Shown: positions 1-6,901 of the stretch, one piece after another
Numbering within the stretch: the first letter of the stretch is position 1
How the letters are laid out: the number at the start of each line of letters is the position of its first letter
NCBI GenBank assembly: GCA_003557825.1
Contig: PWNM01000139.1
Location: 1 to 14,315 of the forward strand
DNA length: 14,315 bases
Reading direction: 5' to 3'
DNA from: Candidatus Hydrogenedentota bacterium
GTDB taxonomy: Bacteria > Hydrogenedentota > Hydrogenedentia > Hydrogenedentales > SLHB01
Made by a program: the position numbers and the translations under genes
Notes under the pieces: model-generated
The model's input: only the letters and a program-made list of their open reading frames with translations
The model's database searches: none
What the model was told of the DNA's origin: nothing

Positions 1-254
1 CATTGATATAACGTACGCCTTAGATAATCTTCGTAGAGGCGACACTCGGGATCCGTGCAGCGCAATGCCAGTTCGCCATTAACGCCCATCTCGTTCCAGC
101 AGACCTGATCGATCATCACCATGGGCCGCGCTGGCCGGCATCCGTTCAGCTCCCGCCACAGCTTCCGCTTTTCCTCGTGCACGGGTAAAACAGCGACTTC
201 GGCCAATTGAGAAGCCAAATCGCGGATAATGGTAATGTCGTCTTTGGTTGGCAT
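1..254 (-). CDS. Uroporphyrinogen-decarboxylase-like (URO-D superfamily) protein, N-terminal part
   Basis: This gene starts at an ATG (complement 252-254) and runs off the left edge after 84 codons. The N-terminus has an amphipathic helix rich in charged residues (HEEKRKLWRELNG, residues 26-38), then RPMVMIDQVCWNEM (43-56) and CTDPECRLYEDYLRRTLYQ (66-84). I recognise this pattern from large URO-D-like proteins of Planctomycetes, Lentisphaerae, Hydrogenedentes and Firmicutes. They share the barrel fold of HemE and corrinoid methyltransferases, but their substrates are mostly unknown and they often sit beside sugar or transport genes. AGAAGGA at complement 261-267, 6 nt upstream, supports this start. 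It lies 216 bp downstream of the symporter on the same strand and may belong to the same transcription unit. The catalytic core is outside the window, so heme synthesis should not be assumed. Confidence 0.7.
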   Translation of the reverse strand, partial: MPTKDDITIIRDLASQLAEVAVLPVHEEKRKLWRELNGCRPARPMVMIDQVCWNEMGVNGELALRCTDPECRLYEDYLRRTLYQ

Positions 255-299
255 GATAAATCCTTCTGTGTTGTGCCGCCCCAATGATCTCGATCAGTA

Positions 300-323
300 T
301 TGCATCTCCCCCATGCGATGCAA
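300..323. repeat. Inverted repeat TTGCATC-N10-GATGCAA upstream of the URO-D-like gene
   Basis: Two perfect 7-bp arms (300-306 and 317-323) flank a 10-nt spacer, 46 bp before the start codon of the URO-D-like gene. It could be an operator for a dimeric regulator or an RNA hairpin. It does not match the LacI-type palindromes elsewhere in the window, and no convincing promoter hexamers surround it. The rest of the 216-bp gap between the symporter and the URO-D-like gene shows nothing I can name. Confidence 0.35.
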
Positions 324-470
324 ATAGTTTGCGTTCCCGGTAGTTTACGAAATAGTCTACGGTATGCTTGGACTTCCCCGCCAGTTTTTCATCCCCAGTT
401 GCCATGGCCGTAGGGCCCAACATCAGAACATTGTTGCAGTGACGGCTCTCTAAGGATGGCCATTGCACTC

Positions 471-2549
471 CTAGGCTGGCGCGCGCCCCCTCGTTTTGAG
501 CGATACGACGACCAGCGTTAAGAAGCTAAGGGGAATCGACACGATACCGGGCTGATTGAGGGGCATCGGAGCGGAGGCTGGATCCAAACCGTATCGCGCC
601 CACATATCCGGACTCAGAAGGATGAGGCCTACAGAGGCAATAATGCCAACTAGAATGGACGAGATTATCCCCACTGCGGTGGTTTTTCTCCAGAACAACA
701 TCAGCAACAGGGCGGGCAGATTGGCCGATGCGGCGACTGCGAATGCCCAACCGACCAGGAAGGACACGTTCATCTCCCGGAAGGCGATGCCAAGTACGAT
801 TCCAATCAAGCCGATCACCACCGCAACGATTCGTCCTGTCAAGACCTTTGCGTTATCCGAAATCTCACGATGGAGCAGATTGCCCACGAAATCATGGGCG
901 ACGGCACCCGAGGCAGCCATGATCAACCCCGACACCGTGGCCAATACGGTCGTGAATGCAATGCCCGAGATCACTGCGAATAGGACTTCCCCGAAGCTTC
1001 GTGCGAGTAACGGAGCGCTCATGTTGCTCGTTTCCGGGTTCAATGCGCCGCTCGCCACAGCGCCCAGCCCCAAGTACATGGTTAATACATAGAACACTCC
1101 GATACCAATGATCCCAACAACGGTAGACTTGCGGGCATCATCGGCGCTGGGAACGGTGTAGTACCGGATAAGAATATGGGGAAGCGCGGAGGTTCCGAGA
1201 AAGAGTGCGAGCATGAGGGAGATAAAGTTGAGACGGTTCAGCAAGGTAACGACAGGGGGCTCACCCGTTTGCGCCTCAACCGGAAACATAAGCCCGGGTC
1301 GCATAAAGACAGCTCCCGTTGTTGGTCTATGATAGTAGATCGTGACGTCTTCGTCAGTATCGGTCGTGAAGGAAATGTCCGCTGGCTGATTCACCAAGGT
1401 GGACTCATCCGCGAAAACACTTAGCAGCCGTATGGGGCCCACGGTACCTGTATTCCCCCCGTAGTCATCGGGAAGTTTGGCCACGCCGCCCACCTGTCGG
1501 AGCCGGTTAGTCGGTCCCTCCGGCACGCCATTTACAAGAACCCGGCCATCGGCCAATACCGCGCGGAACTGCGTTTCCACAAGCCGGTCTGCGTCTTCAG
1601 CCCCGGATACCAATCGCCACCAGTCTTCAACACGCAGGAAAGGCCTACCTTCAACATAGTCAACCGCCCAAAGCTCGTGCTCCTCAGGAGGGCTGACAAA
1701 ATGGGGGGTTCGCCCTTTGAGCTCAGCCGTGTATCCACCCTCCCCATCTGAAATCGCCGGTACGAGTCGAGACATCCGGTAAAACACCTCCGTCTCCTGA
1801 CCTGTATACCTGTCAATCTTAGCGTGGCGATCAACAATTCGAGCATGAGGTAAGTCGACCTTCGGAAGATCACCACTGATATCCACATTCACCTCTTCGA
1901 ATGTGTAGGGTTCAAGATCGACATCGCCTTCCTGGGGAGGTAGGTCAGCCGTGTTAACTCCGCGGAGGAGAACGGCCCCCGTAAGGACTGTTGCGAAGAC
2001 CAGAAGTAACCCGCCGTTGAAGAACTGGACATAGGTTGTTGAGGTCATGCCGCCGCTTGCCACAATCAGGATTACTACGGTACCCACCATGATCACCCCC
2101 CAGTAATGGGGAATCCCGAGCAAAGGCTCGACGAGAACTCCGGCTCCCACCATTTGAGGAACCAGGTAGAACAACGACACGACAAGAACGCTTAACCCTG
2201 CGGCCAACTGGATGCCCGGATGGTTGTAATTCCGGTTTAGCGCATCGGGGAAAGTAAACGTTCCCATCCGTTTCATGGGTTCAGCGATCACAAACAATGC
2301 GACAATCCAACCCGCCAGGAAGCCAATCGAATACAGAAAGCCGTCAAACCCAAAAAATGAAATGAGCCCACAGATCCCCAAGAAACTCGCCACCGAGAGA
2401 TAACCGCCAGCGAAGGCGATACCGTTCACGCTCCAATGGACCGACCTGTTGGCCACAAAATAGCCGCCTACACTGCCGGCCCGTTGGCTGGTATGGGATG
2501 AAGCGATCAGCACAATGGCGACGAAGATGACAAAGACCGCGATAGCCAT
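471..2549 (-). CDS. Sodium:solute symporter family protein, ActP/VC_2705-like, with a large soluble insert
   Basis: A 692-residue integral membrane transporter of the SSS family, expected to couple sodium (or proton) entry to uptake of a small carboxylate or other organic solute. The core is ActP-like: GGYFVANRSVHWSVNGIAFAG (29-49, split here only by reading) leads into the second helix, with SVASFLGICG (52-61), a helix-5/6 region around GGMTSTTYVQFFNGG (166-180), and LFLGTSALPHILIRYYTV (449-466), which matches the ActP motif GTxGLPHILxRFFTV. About 13 hydrophobic segments are visible. Residues ~198-435 form a long hydrophilic segment absent from E. coli ActP (549 aa), which makes this protein unusually long. 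By the usual SSS topology (N-terminus outside) it would be periplasmic. The ATG directly abuts the stop of the upstream DUF485 gene (TAGATG), with a G-rich stretch as ribosome site, implying translational coupling. Substrate cannot be assigned from sequence. Confidence 0.85.
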   Translation of the reverse strand: MAIAVFVIFVAIVLIASSHTSQRAGSVGGYFVANRSVHWSVNGIAFAGGYLSVASFLGICGLISFFGFDGFLYSIGFLAGWIVALFVIAEPMKRMGTFTFPDALNRNYNHPGIQLAAGLSVLVVSLFYLVPQMVGAGVLVEPLLGIPHYWGVIMVGTVVILIVASGGMTSTTYVQFFNGGLLLVFATVLTGAVLLRGVNTADLPPQEGDVDLEPYTFEEVNVDISGDLPKVDLPHARIVDRHAKIDRYTGQETEVFYRMSRLVPAISDGEGGYTAELKGRTPHFVSPPEEHELWAVDYVEGRPFLRVEDWWRLVSGAEDADRLVETQFRAVLADGRVLVNGVPEGPTNRLRQVGGVAKLPDDYGGNTGTVGPIRLLSVFADESTLVNQPADISFTTDTDEDVTIYYHRPTTGAVFMRPGLMFPVEAQTGEPPVVTLLNRLNFISLMLALFLGTSALPHILIRYYTVPSADDARKSTVVGIIGIGVFYVLTMYLGLGAVASGALNPETSNMSAPLLARSFGEVLFAVISGIAFTTVLATVSGLIMAASGAVAHDFVGNLLHREISDNAKVLTGRIVAVVIGLIGIVLGIAFREMNVSFLVGWAFAVAASANLPALLLMLFWRKTTAVGIISSILVGIIASVGLILLSPDMWARYGLDPASAPMPLNQPGIVSIPLSFLTLVVVSLKTRGRAPA

Positions 2550-2858
2550 CTACCCCCCCTTTTCGCCGAAGCTTCTGTCGCTCGTATGGGCGTCTTGGAG
2601 GGCTTCGCCGGTACGCGGGATTCGGCAAAGTTGACTGTAGACAAGCGCGAGAATGACCGCGACTATGATTAGCCCCAATCCATACGCCACGGCTAGATTC
2701 AGCCCCAGAATGGCCTGCGCCCCCATCCAGCCTGGCCGGAACACACTCAGTACAACGAAGCCCCCGTATAGGATCAGGTACAGAAGGGTCATCCGAATAC
2801 CAATACTGGAATTGCGCCTTTCAGAGGCGGTTTGGGTAGATAAGGAATTCTGATCCAT
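2550..2858 (-). CDS. DUF485 family small membrane protein (YjcH-like)
   Basis: A 102-residue protein with a polar N-terminus, two hydrophobic helices (about 22-42 and 50-76) and a polar, charged C-terminus. Small two-helix DUF485 proteins such as E. coli YjcH are encoded just upstream of ActP-type symporters and are thought to assist or form a subunit of the transporter; their exact role is not settled. Here the stop codon touches the symporter ATG, as in a yjcH-actP pair. I chose the internal ATG (MDQNSL) at complement 2856-2858 because GGGAGG lies 7-8 nt upstream. An in-frame upstream extension (to 2942) has a poor, Arg/Cys/Pro-rich composition and covers what looks like leader sequence. 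Confidence 0.8.
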   Translation of the reverse strand: MDQNSLSTQTASERRNSSIGIRMTLLYLILYGGFVVLSVFRPGWMGAQAILGLNLAVAYGLGLIIVAVILALVYSQLCRIPRTGEALQDAHTSDRSFGEKGG

Positions 2859-3048
2859 GGGGAACCCTCCCATCCTTCGCCAAAGCAAAGCGGTCGGAAA
2901 GCAAATTCGCCCGACATTACTTACAGGATGCCTACCTGCCAAACGCGCGTATCTCCAATATGAACACGGCGCTTATATGGACATCATATCATACGACGTA
3001 TTCCTACGCCATAGGCGAGTTCATCGAGTTGCGATGCCGAACTCAGCG

Positions 3049-4452
3049 TCAATCGGAGAATGAACCGACCTGAAACTCGAACACGCGCAGTGCGCTTCGG
3101 TCGGATTCGACGTCCTCAGGATACTCCTGCAGATATACTGCCATCACATCGGCTCCGCGGCTGCGGTCCAATTGCGGTTGGCCGGTAAAGGGGCCCGGAA
3201 CACGGTATACTTCCCGCCAATTGGTCCAGTCCGCCGCAGCGTCCGCCCCTAGAACAACCAGATCCCGGTCGGGATAATACCGATCTCCCGTCGTCACCAG
3301 ATAGAGGTTATCGGAGCTGTCTGCAAACAGTTGAGGCCGAGTCCCCATAAAATCGGTCTCGTTGCGCTGCCAGAGGCCATCATTATCCCGCCAATAATGC
3401 ATATAGCGGGCCCGCTCTCGCGTATGAGCCCAGTTGAGTTGGGACGGCGTCTCATCGGGCAGATGAAAGTTGACAATATGCACCCTGCTTTGCGAGTCAA
3501 CGACCTGAGTGGTCGAGTTCATGAGTCCGCGATACATGTCGATGCGTTGGAATCGAATACCGGGGGTGTCAATTCCCATGGGCGTTTCACCTCGGACTCC
3601 CGCCGCTTCGCCCGCACCATTCGCCCAGGTGGCGCCTTCATCATCGCTGTAGGCATAGTACATGTCATGATTGGACATGGGATCGGGGGTCTCGCGCCAA
3701 ACCCAACTCAGATGGAGCCGCCCCGATGGTTCATAGGCGATTCCATGGAGATAGGCGCAGCGGGACTCGCTGGCCCCATATGCGCCTGTCCCTGTGATCA
3801 CAACCCCGGGAGCAGTCCATCCCTGGCCTTCGCGGTAGGTGGCAAGCAACCAATCTCCGTTCCCACTCCCTCCTCGGCGATACATGAGTTGCAGGCCTCC
3901 GTCGTTCATGGGGACAAAACGGGGATAGGTCACCCCCGATATGAGTTCCCCCGGCCGAAGGGCGTTGGTTACCGGCCCAAATAGCTCCGCAGTCCATTCG
4001 ATTTCCTCCGGATGGAGCGTTACGCCGGGTTCGGAAAACCGGTACCGTAAGTCATGGCCATGATGATCAAAGGACAGGTGAATCACCCCGTCGCCGCTGA
4101 TGCCCAACACCGTCGCACAGTGGGTGTTGTCGCTTTCGATATGGTAATCCTCGAACCGGATAGACTCCCATTCGCCATCGGGCAATGGTCGCCGTGCAAT
4201 GCAAAGACGCCTCTCTGCATCCCACCATGTGGTGTACTGCCACCCGTTGTGACTGGCCAACGCCGCCTGCTGAAAGGCCATTCCATTGACCGTGGTGTTC
4301 CAGATGGCCCCCGGCAAATGCAGCGCTTCCGGATCGACGACGGTAGAACGCAGCAGCATGATCGAGGACGCATCCTCCCCATGTGCAAGGTTCAAAGCAA
4401 AGAGCATTGTTAAGATGATACAAAGTAAAAACGTGATTCGTGATGGATCCAT
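3049..4452 (-). CDS. Secreted BNR_4 beta-propeller protein, candidate PL24/PL25-like polysaccharide lyase
   Basis: A 467-residue protein with a signal peptide (MDPSRITFLLCIILTMLFAL, cleavage likely after AHG near residue 25), so it acts outside the cytoplasm. The rest looks like a BNR repeat-containing (BNR_4, PF15892-type) seven-bladed propeller: WNTTVNGMAFQQAAL (51-65), DNTHCATVLGISGDG (108-122), IHLSFDHHGHDLRYR (124-138), TYPRFVP (175-181), LMYRRGGSGNGDW (189-201), SDDEGATW (269-276). The family includes ulvan lyases PL24 and PL25, which cleave at uronic acid with a His pair plus Tyr and Arg. Here H111, H131, Y176, R192 and Y234 are spaced exactly like the PL25 residues I recall for PLSV_3936 (H123, H143, Y188, R204, Y246: a constant offset of 12). 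That supports lyase activity; the substrate (ulvan or another uronate/rhamnose glycan) is inference. The start has GGGAAGA 3-4 nt upstream. It follows the CBM9/PASTA gene after 105 bp holding a strong hairpin. Confidence 0.8.
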   Translation of the reverse strand: MDPSRITFLLCIILTMLFALNLAHGEDASSIMLLRSTVVDPEALHLPGAIWNTTVNGMAFQQAALASHNGWQYTTWWDAERRLCIARRPLPDGEWESIRFEDYHIESDNTHCATVLGISGDGVIHLSFDHHGHDLRYRFSEPGVTLHPEEIEWTAELFGPVTNALRPGELISGVTYPRFVPMNDGGLQLMYRRGGSGNGDWLLATYREGQGWTAPGVVITGTGAYGASESRCAYLHGIAYEPSGRLHLSWVWRETPDPMSNHDMYYAYSDDEGATWANGAGEAAGVRGETPMGIDTPGIRFQRIDMYRGLMNSTTQVVDSQSRVHIVNFHLPDETPSQLNWAHTRERARYMHYWRDNDGLWQRNETDFMGTRPQLFADSSDNLYLVTTGDRYYPDRDLVVLGADAAADWTNWREVYRVPGPFTGQPQLDRSRGADVMAVYLQEYPEDVESDRSALRVFEFQVGSFSD

Positions 4453-4503
4453 GATTCTTCCCTGATTATGGTTAGCTGCTGAAGGATTAGTGGAGGCTTC
4501 ATC

Positions 4504-4534
4504 TGAGGGACGCGCCCGATAGGCGCGTCCCTCA
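4504..4534 (-). terminator. Perfect 13-bp GC-rich stem-loop after the CBM9/PASTA gene
   Basis: Arms 4504-4516 (TGAGGGACGCGCC) and 4522-4534 pair perfectly around a 5-nt loop. The hairpin lies 23 bp downstream of the stop codon of the CBM9/PASTA gene and upstream of the lyase gene. No clear U-run follows it on the minus strand, so it could be a weak intrinsic terminator, an mRNA 3'-end stabiliser after processing, or a partial attenuator lowering lyase expression relative to the first gene. Confidence 0.6.
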
Positions 4535-4557
4535 TTTGCTTTAGGAACGAAAGGTAG

Positions 4558-6420
4558 CTATTGCACGCGACGCCGCAATACGACGATGCCGCTAAGCAGC
4601 CCCAATGCGGTCAATGCAGCAAGGGCCATCCATCCCGCCGTCGGTAGCGACGGGGCAGGGCCGCGCGAGACGATCAGATTTACGCCGCTTCCAGCCGGAA
4701 CTGATGATCCCGCGGGAGGATTCTGACCCAAAATGGCGCCTTCTGGAACGGTGGCGCTATATTCATAGGTGATGGATCCCACGATGAGCCCTGCTTCAGC
4801 GAGAGCGGCTTCGACCTCTTCGAGCGTATACCACTCGCCCTCGATCACAACATTTGGTACCTCAGTGTCGGCCACTGGCTCAGGTCCGAGCGATACGACG
4901 AGATTGACCGCACTTCCGATGGGGGCGACCTCGTCTGCCTCTGGATCCTGACTTATAACATGGCCTTCAGATACATCATCACTATAGGCCTGGGTCACGG
5001 AGCCAACCTCAAGCTCGGCATCAACAATAGCGGTTTCGGCTTCGGCCTGAGGCAGTCCCACGACATCTGGGACAATCACAACCTCGGCTGGAGCAAAACC
5101 TGCCTCAGCAAAATGGTCGGCGCTTTGCCATGGCCAACCGCCCCCTGTATCCGGTCGGTTGTTGTATTCGCCAGCAGGCCTATCCGGTCCGCCCCACCAT
5201 GCAATTGAATGCCTATATTCACCTCCATCAGCATCAACAATGTGCATGACAAAACCAAAGGAAGTAATGTCAAGCAAAGGCAAAATATCCGCGGGCGGTA
5301 TTAACTCGATCTCATAGAGGGTCTTTCCAGGGGTGTCGTTATTGGTTACAAAATTAACGGTGTCGCTAACATAGGGCGAATCAGCGATATCAACTTGGTC
5401 GCCTGAATAATGAAAGCGAAACTGAACTGGTCCACCTGTGCTTTCCCAAGCATCCCGTTGCGCCGCAAAATCACCCATATCACCACCCAAGCGACTTAGG
5501 TCAAAGAATAGCTCCACCGCATCCTTTGCCCAAAACTCGGGGTTGGAGGCATCGTCCTCGTCGTCTGTGACGTCTACGAATAGGTAGATGCGATCGTCAT
5601 AATGCCCAATCTTGAACCGAGCACTAAAGTCTTCAACGGTGTCAGGTAGGTGAACCGGATTTGCCTGCCAATCATCTGCGACTTGCAGCCATTCGGCGCC
5701 TTCCCATGCAACATCCGAGGCCGTACCGTCAAGAACAGGGGCTGCAGGCAATTCTGGAATCGTAAGCTTTTCGGTACCAACATACGGCATTGGTTCTTCA
5801 CGGTAGTAGTCATACTGCGTCCAGTTGAAGATGCGTACCCGGTTGCTCCAAGGCCGAATCCCTAATTCCTCCGGAGTGTCGCCTTCGGCGAACCCCGGGA
5901 AAAGGTAGCCATAATCGGCGGCATCAGCGACTTTGGCTCCATTCACCCAATAGGACCAATGGCCGTCAAGCGATTTAATCGCCAAGGTGAACCGTTCACC
6001 GGTTGGCACCAAATCATTGAAAGGACCCAGGTCGTACAAATCCGCATTACCGGACCCAGTTACATACCGCAGACGAAAAGTAAACTCCGTACCACCTGCG
6101 AAAATGACTACATTGTTCGACCTTGGTTTGGCGAATATAGTATGCCCATGCGTTCCTGAAGCAGATGGCTCCTCCCAGGAAAGATCCCAATAGACGGAGA
6201 AATCCCCATCCGGTAAAGAGTGCGCTGGATGCAGATAATTTTGGCCAGCTTGCTCAATATACCCATCCCCCTGTGTGAATGCACTGCTACGATCCAAGTC
6301 AAGCCCAACGGGATTACCATCAAGCACAATGTCCACTCGGCTATCCTGTGCAGCAACTCCCATGGTGAGGCAACATGCAAACGCCAATGTTGCCGCGTAC
6401 ATTAAACTTCGCCTTCTCAT
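4558..6420 (-). CDS. Secreted LamG-like/CBM9/2xPASTA protein with C-terminal LPTAG-hydrophobic-RRR anchor
   Basis: A 620-residue multidomain exported protein. Order: signal peptide MRRRSLMYAATLAFACCLTM with cleavage near VAAQ (21-25); a beta-rich LamG/concanavalin-like region (~28-205; DGDFSVYWDLSW, FTLAIKSLDGHWSYWVNGAKV); a CBM9/DOMON-like region (~219-442) starting APVLDGTASDVAWEGAEW with DRIYLFVDVTDDEDD and AVELFFDLS; two PASTA domains (447-513, VPDVVGLPQAEAETAI; 518-588, VPNVV...TLEEVEAALAEAGLIVGS); then LPTAG (592-596), a hydrophobic helix (598-614) and RRR (616-618). The tail resembles IPTL-CTERM/PEP-CTERM sorting signals. Likely role: binding carbohydrate or glycan at the surface; no catalytic domain is visible. 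The start at complement 6418-6420 has an excellent AAAGGAGGAG ribosome site 5-6 nt upstream; an in-frame extension to 6663 lacks this and precedes the signal peptide. First gene behind the LacI-regulated promoter. Confidence 0.82.
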   Translation of the reverse strand: MRRRSLMYAATLAFACCLTMGVAAQDSRVDIVLDGNPVGLDLDRSSAFTQGDGYIEQAGQNYLHPAHSLPDGDFSVYWDLSWEEPSASGTHGHTIFAKPRSNNVVIFAGGTEFTFRLRYVTGSGNADLYDLGPFNDLVPTGERFTLAIKSLDGHWSYWVNGAKVADAADYGYLFPGFAEGDTPEELGIRPWSNRVRIFNWTQYDYYREEPMPYVGTEKLTIPELPAAPVLDGTASDVAWEGAEWLQVADDWQANPVHLPDTVEDFSARFKIGHYDDRIYLFVDVTDDEDDASNPEFWAKDAVELFFDLSRLGGDMGDFAAQRDAWESTGGPVQFRFHYSGDQVDIADSPYVSDTVNFVTNNDTPGKTLYEIELIPPADILPLLDITSFGFVMHIVDADGGEYRHSIAWWGGPDRPAGEYNNRPDTGGGWPWQSADHFAEAGFAPAEVVIVPDVVGLPQAEAETAIVDAELEVGSVTQAYSDDVSEGHVISQDPEADEVAPIGSAVNLVVSLGPEPVADTEVPNVVIEGEWYTLEEVEAALAEAGLIVGSITYEYSATVPEGAILGQNPPAGSSVPAGSGVNLIVSRGPAPSLPTAGWMALAALTALGLLSGIVVLRRRVQ

Positions 6421-6707
6421 CGTTACTCCTCCTTTTGGGGTTCGTCCAAACAGAAAACTACCTTCCTCGTCATGTCGAGAAAGGCCGATAAATAAACGTT
6501 CCAACACCATTTTTATACTATGAAAGCAACGAATGAAAGACGGGCAGTGAATACCCCCAGGACGTCTGCCGCAAGCATCAGCATTCGAGAGTATGGGCAC
6601 ACTGTTCCGCATCCCATTCACTTCTAACGATTGATTGCAAGCAGCCTTCATTGGTTTTGCCAATCGATGTTAGGGCTCTACTCCGATACCCATTCAGTGA
6701 TGGCCGC

Positions 6708-6737
6708 ATCCTATCATGTAAACGTTTACATTGTCAA
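6708..6737 (-). promoter_or_regulatory. Leftward sigma-70-type promoter for the glycan locus
   Basis: On the minus strand a consensus -35 TTGACA (complement 6732-6737) is followed after 18 bp by TAGGAT (complement 6708-6713, 4 of 6 matches to TATAAT). Transcription would begin near 6701 and give a leader of about 280 nt before the CBM9/PASTA start codon. The spacer is almost wholly occupied by the LacI-type palindrome, so a bound repressor would block RNA polymerase. Confidence 0.65.
6716..6731. promoter_or_regulatory. LacI-family operator 1, perfect 16-bp palindrome ATGTAAACGTTTACAT
   Basis: Perfect dyad symmetry with a central CpG, the classic target shape of LacI/GalR-family dimers, in which hinge helices open the central step. 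It sits between the -35 and -10 of the leftward promoter and about 200 bp from the LacI-family gene, so that repressor is the likely ligand. The inducer is unknown. Confidence 0.85.
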
Positions 6738-6859
6738 GGGGAAAATTTCGGGAATAGAGTTTACCAAAAAGTCAATACCAGGTAATTTTATGGAATTTTT
6801 ACGAAATTTATAGCGTTCATCATGCCAAAAACCAATCAGTCAGTGTTTTCCGGGACTAC

Positions 6860-6871
6860 GTAAAGCTTTAC
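6860..6871. promoter_or_regulatory. LacI-family operator 2, GTAAAGCTTTAC, upstream of the repressor gene
   Basis: A perfect 12-bp palindrome nearly identical to the core of operator 1 (GTAAACGTTTAC) but with a central GC instead of CG. It ends 1 bp before the -35 of the repressor's own promoter, pointing to autoregulation. Centres of the two operators are 142 bp apart. Confidence 0.7.
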
Positions 6872-6872
6872 A

Positions 6873-6901
6873 TTGAGGACCTCAGAAAGGCCTGCTATAC
6901 T
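6873..6901 (+). promoter_or_regulatory. Promoter of the LacI-family gene
   Basis: TTGAGG (6873-6878, 4 of 6 matches) and TATACT (6896-6901, 5 of 6 matches) are separated by the optimal 17 bp. Transcription would start near 6908, about 20 nt before the ATG. Operator 2 touches the -35 side. Confidence 0.65.

Noticed and set aside
79..468. Open frame of 129 codons on the minus strand, GTG start, overlapping the URO-D-like gene in another frame
   Set aside because: Its second half is an out-of-frame reading of the recognisable URO-D-like protein, whose ATG at 254 has a good ribosome site. The first half has no family resemblance and no ribosome site at its internal ATGs.
556..1092. 178-codon plus-strand frame inside the symporter gene
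   Set aside because: Antisense shadow of a clearly conserved SSS coding region.
2991..3001. Small palindrome ATACG-A-CGTAT and several -10-like TATGAT/TATAAG boxes upstream of the DUF485 gene
   Set aside because: No -35 at suitable spacing was found and the palindrome is short. An internal promoter in this 190-bp gap is possible but not supported well enough to annotate.
6493..6530. Second leftward promoter (TAGTATAAAAATGG on the minus strand) close to the CBM9/PASTA gene
   Set aside because: The -10-like box is fair but no acceptable -35 lies 16-18 bp upstream; left as a possibility under the long-leader finding.
6421..6663. 81-codon N-terminal extension of the CBM9/PASTA protein
   Set aside because: The shorter start is preceded by a very strong ribosome site and gives a classic signal peptide at the N-terminus. 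The extension has non-protein-like composition and would bury the signal peptide.
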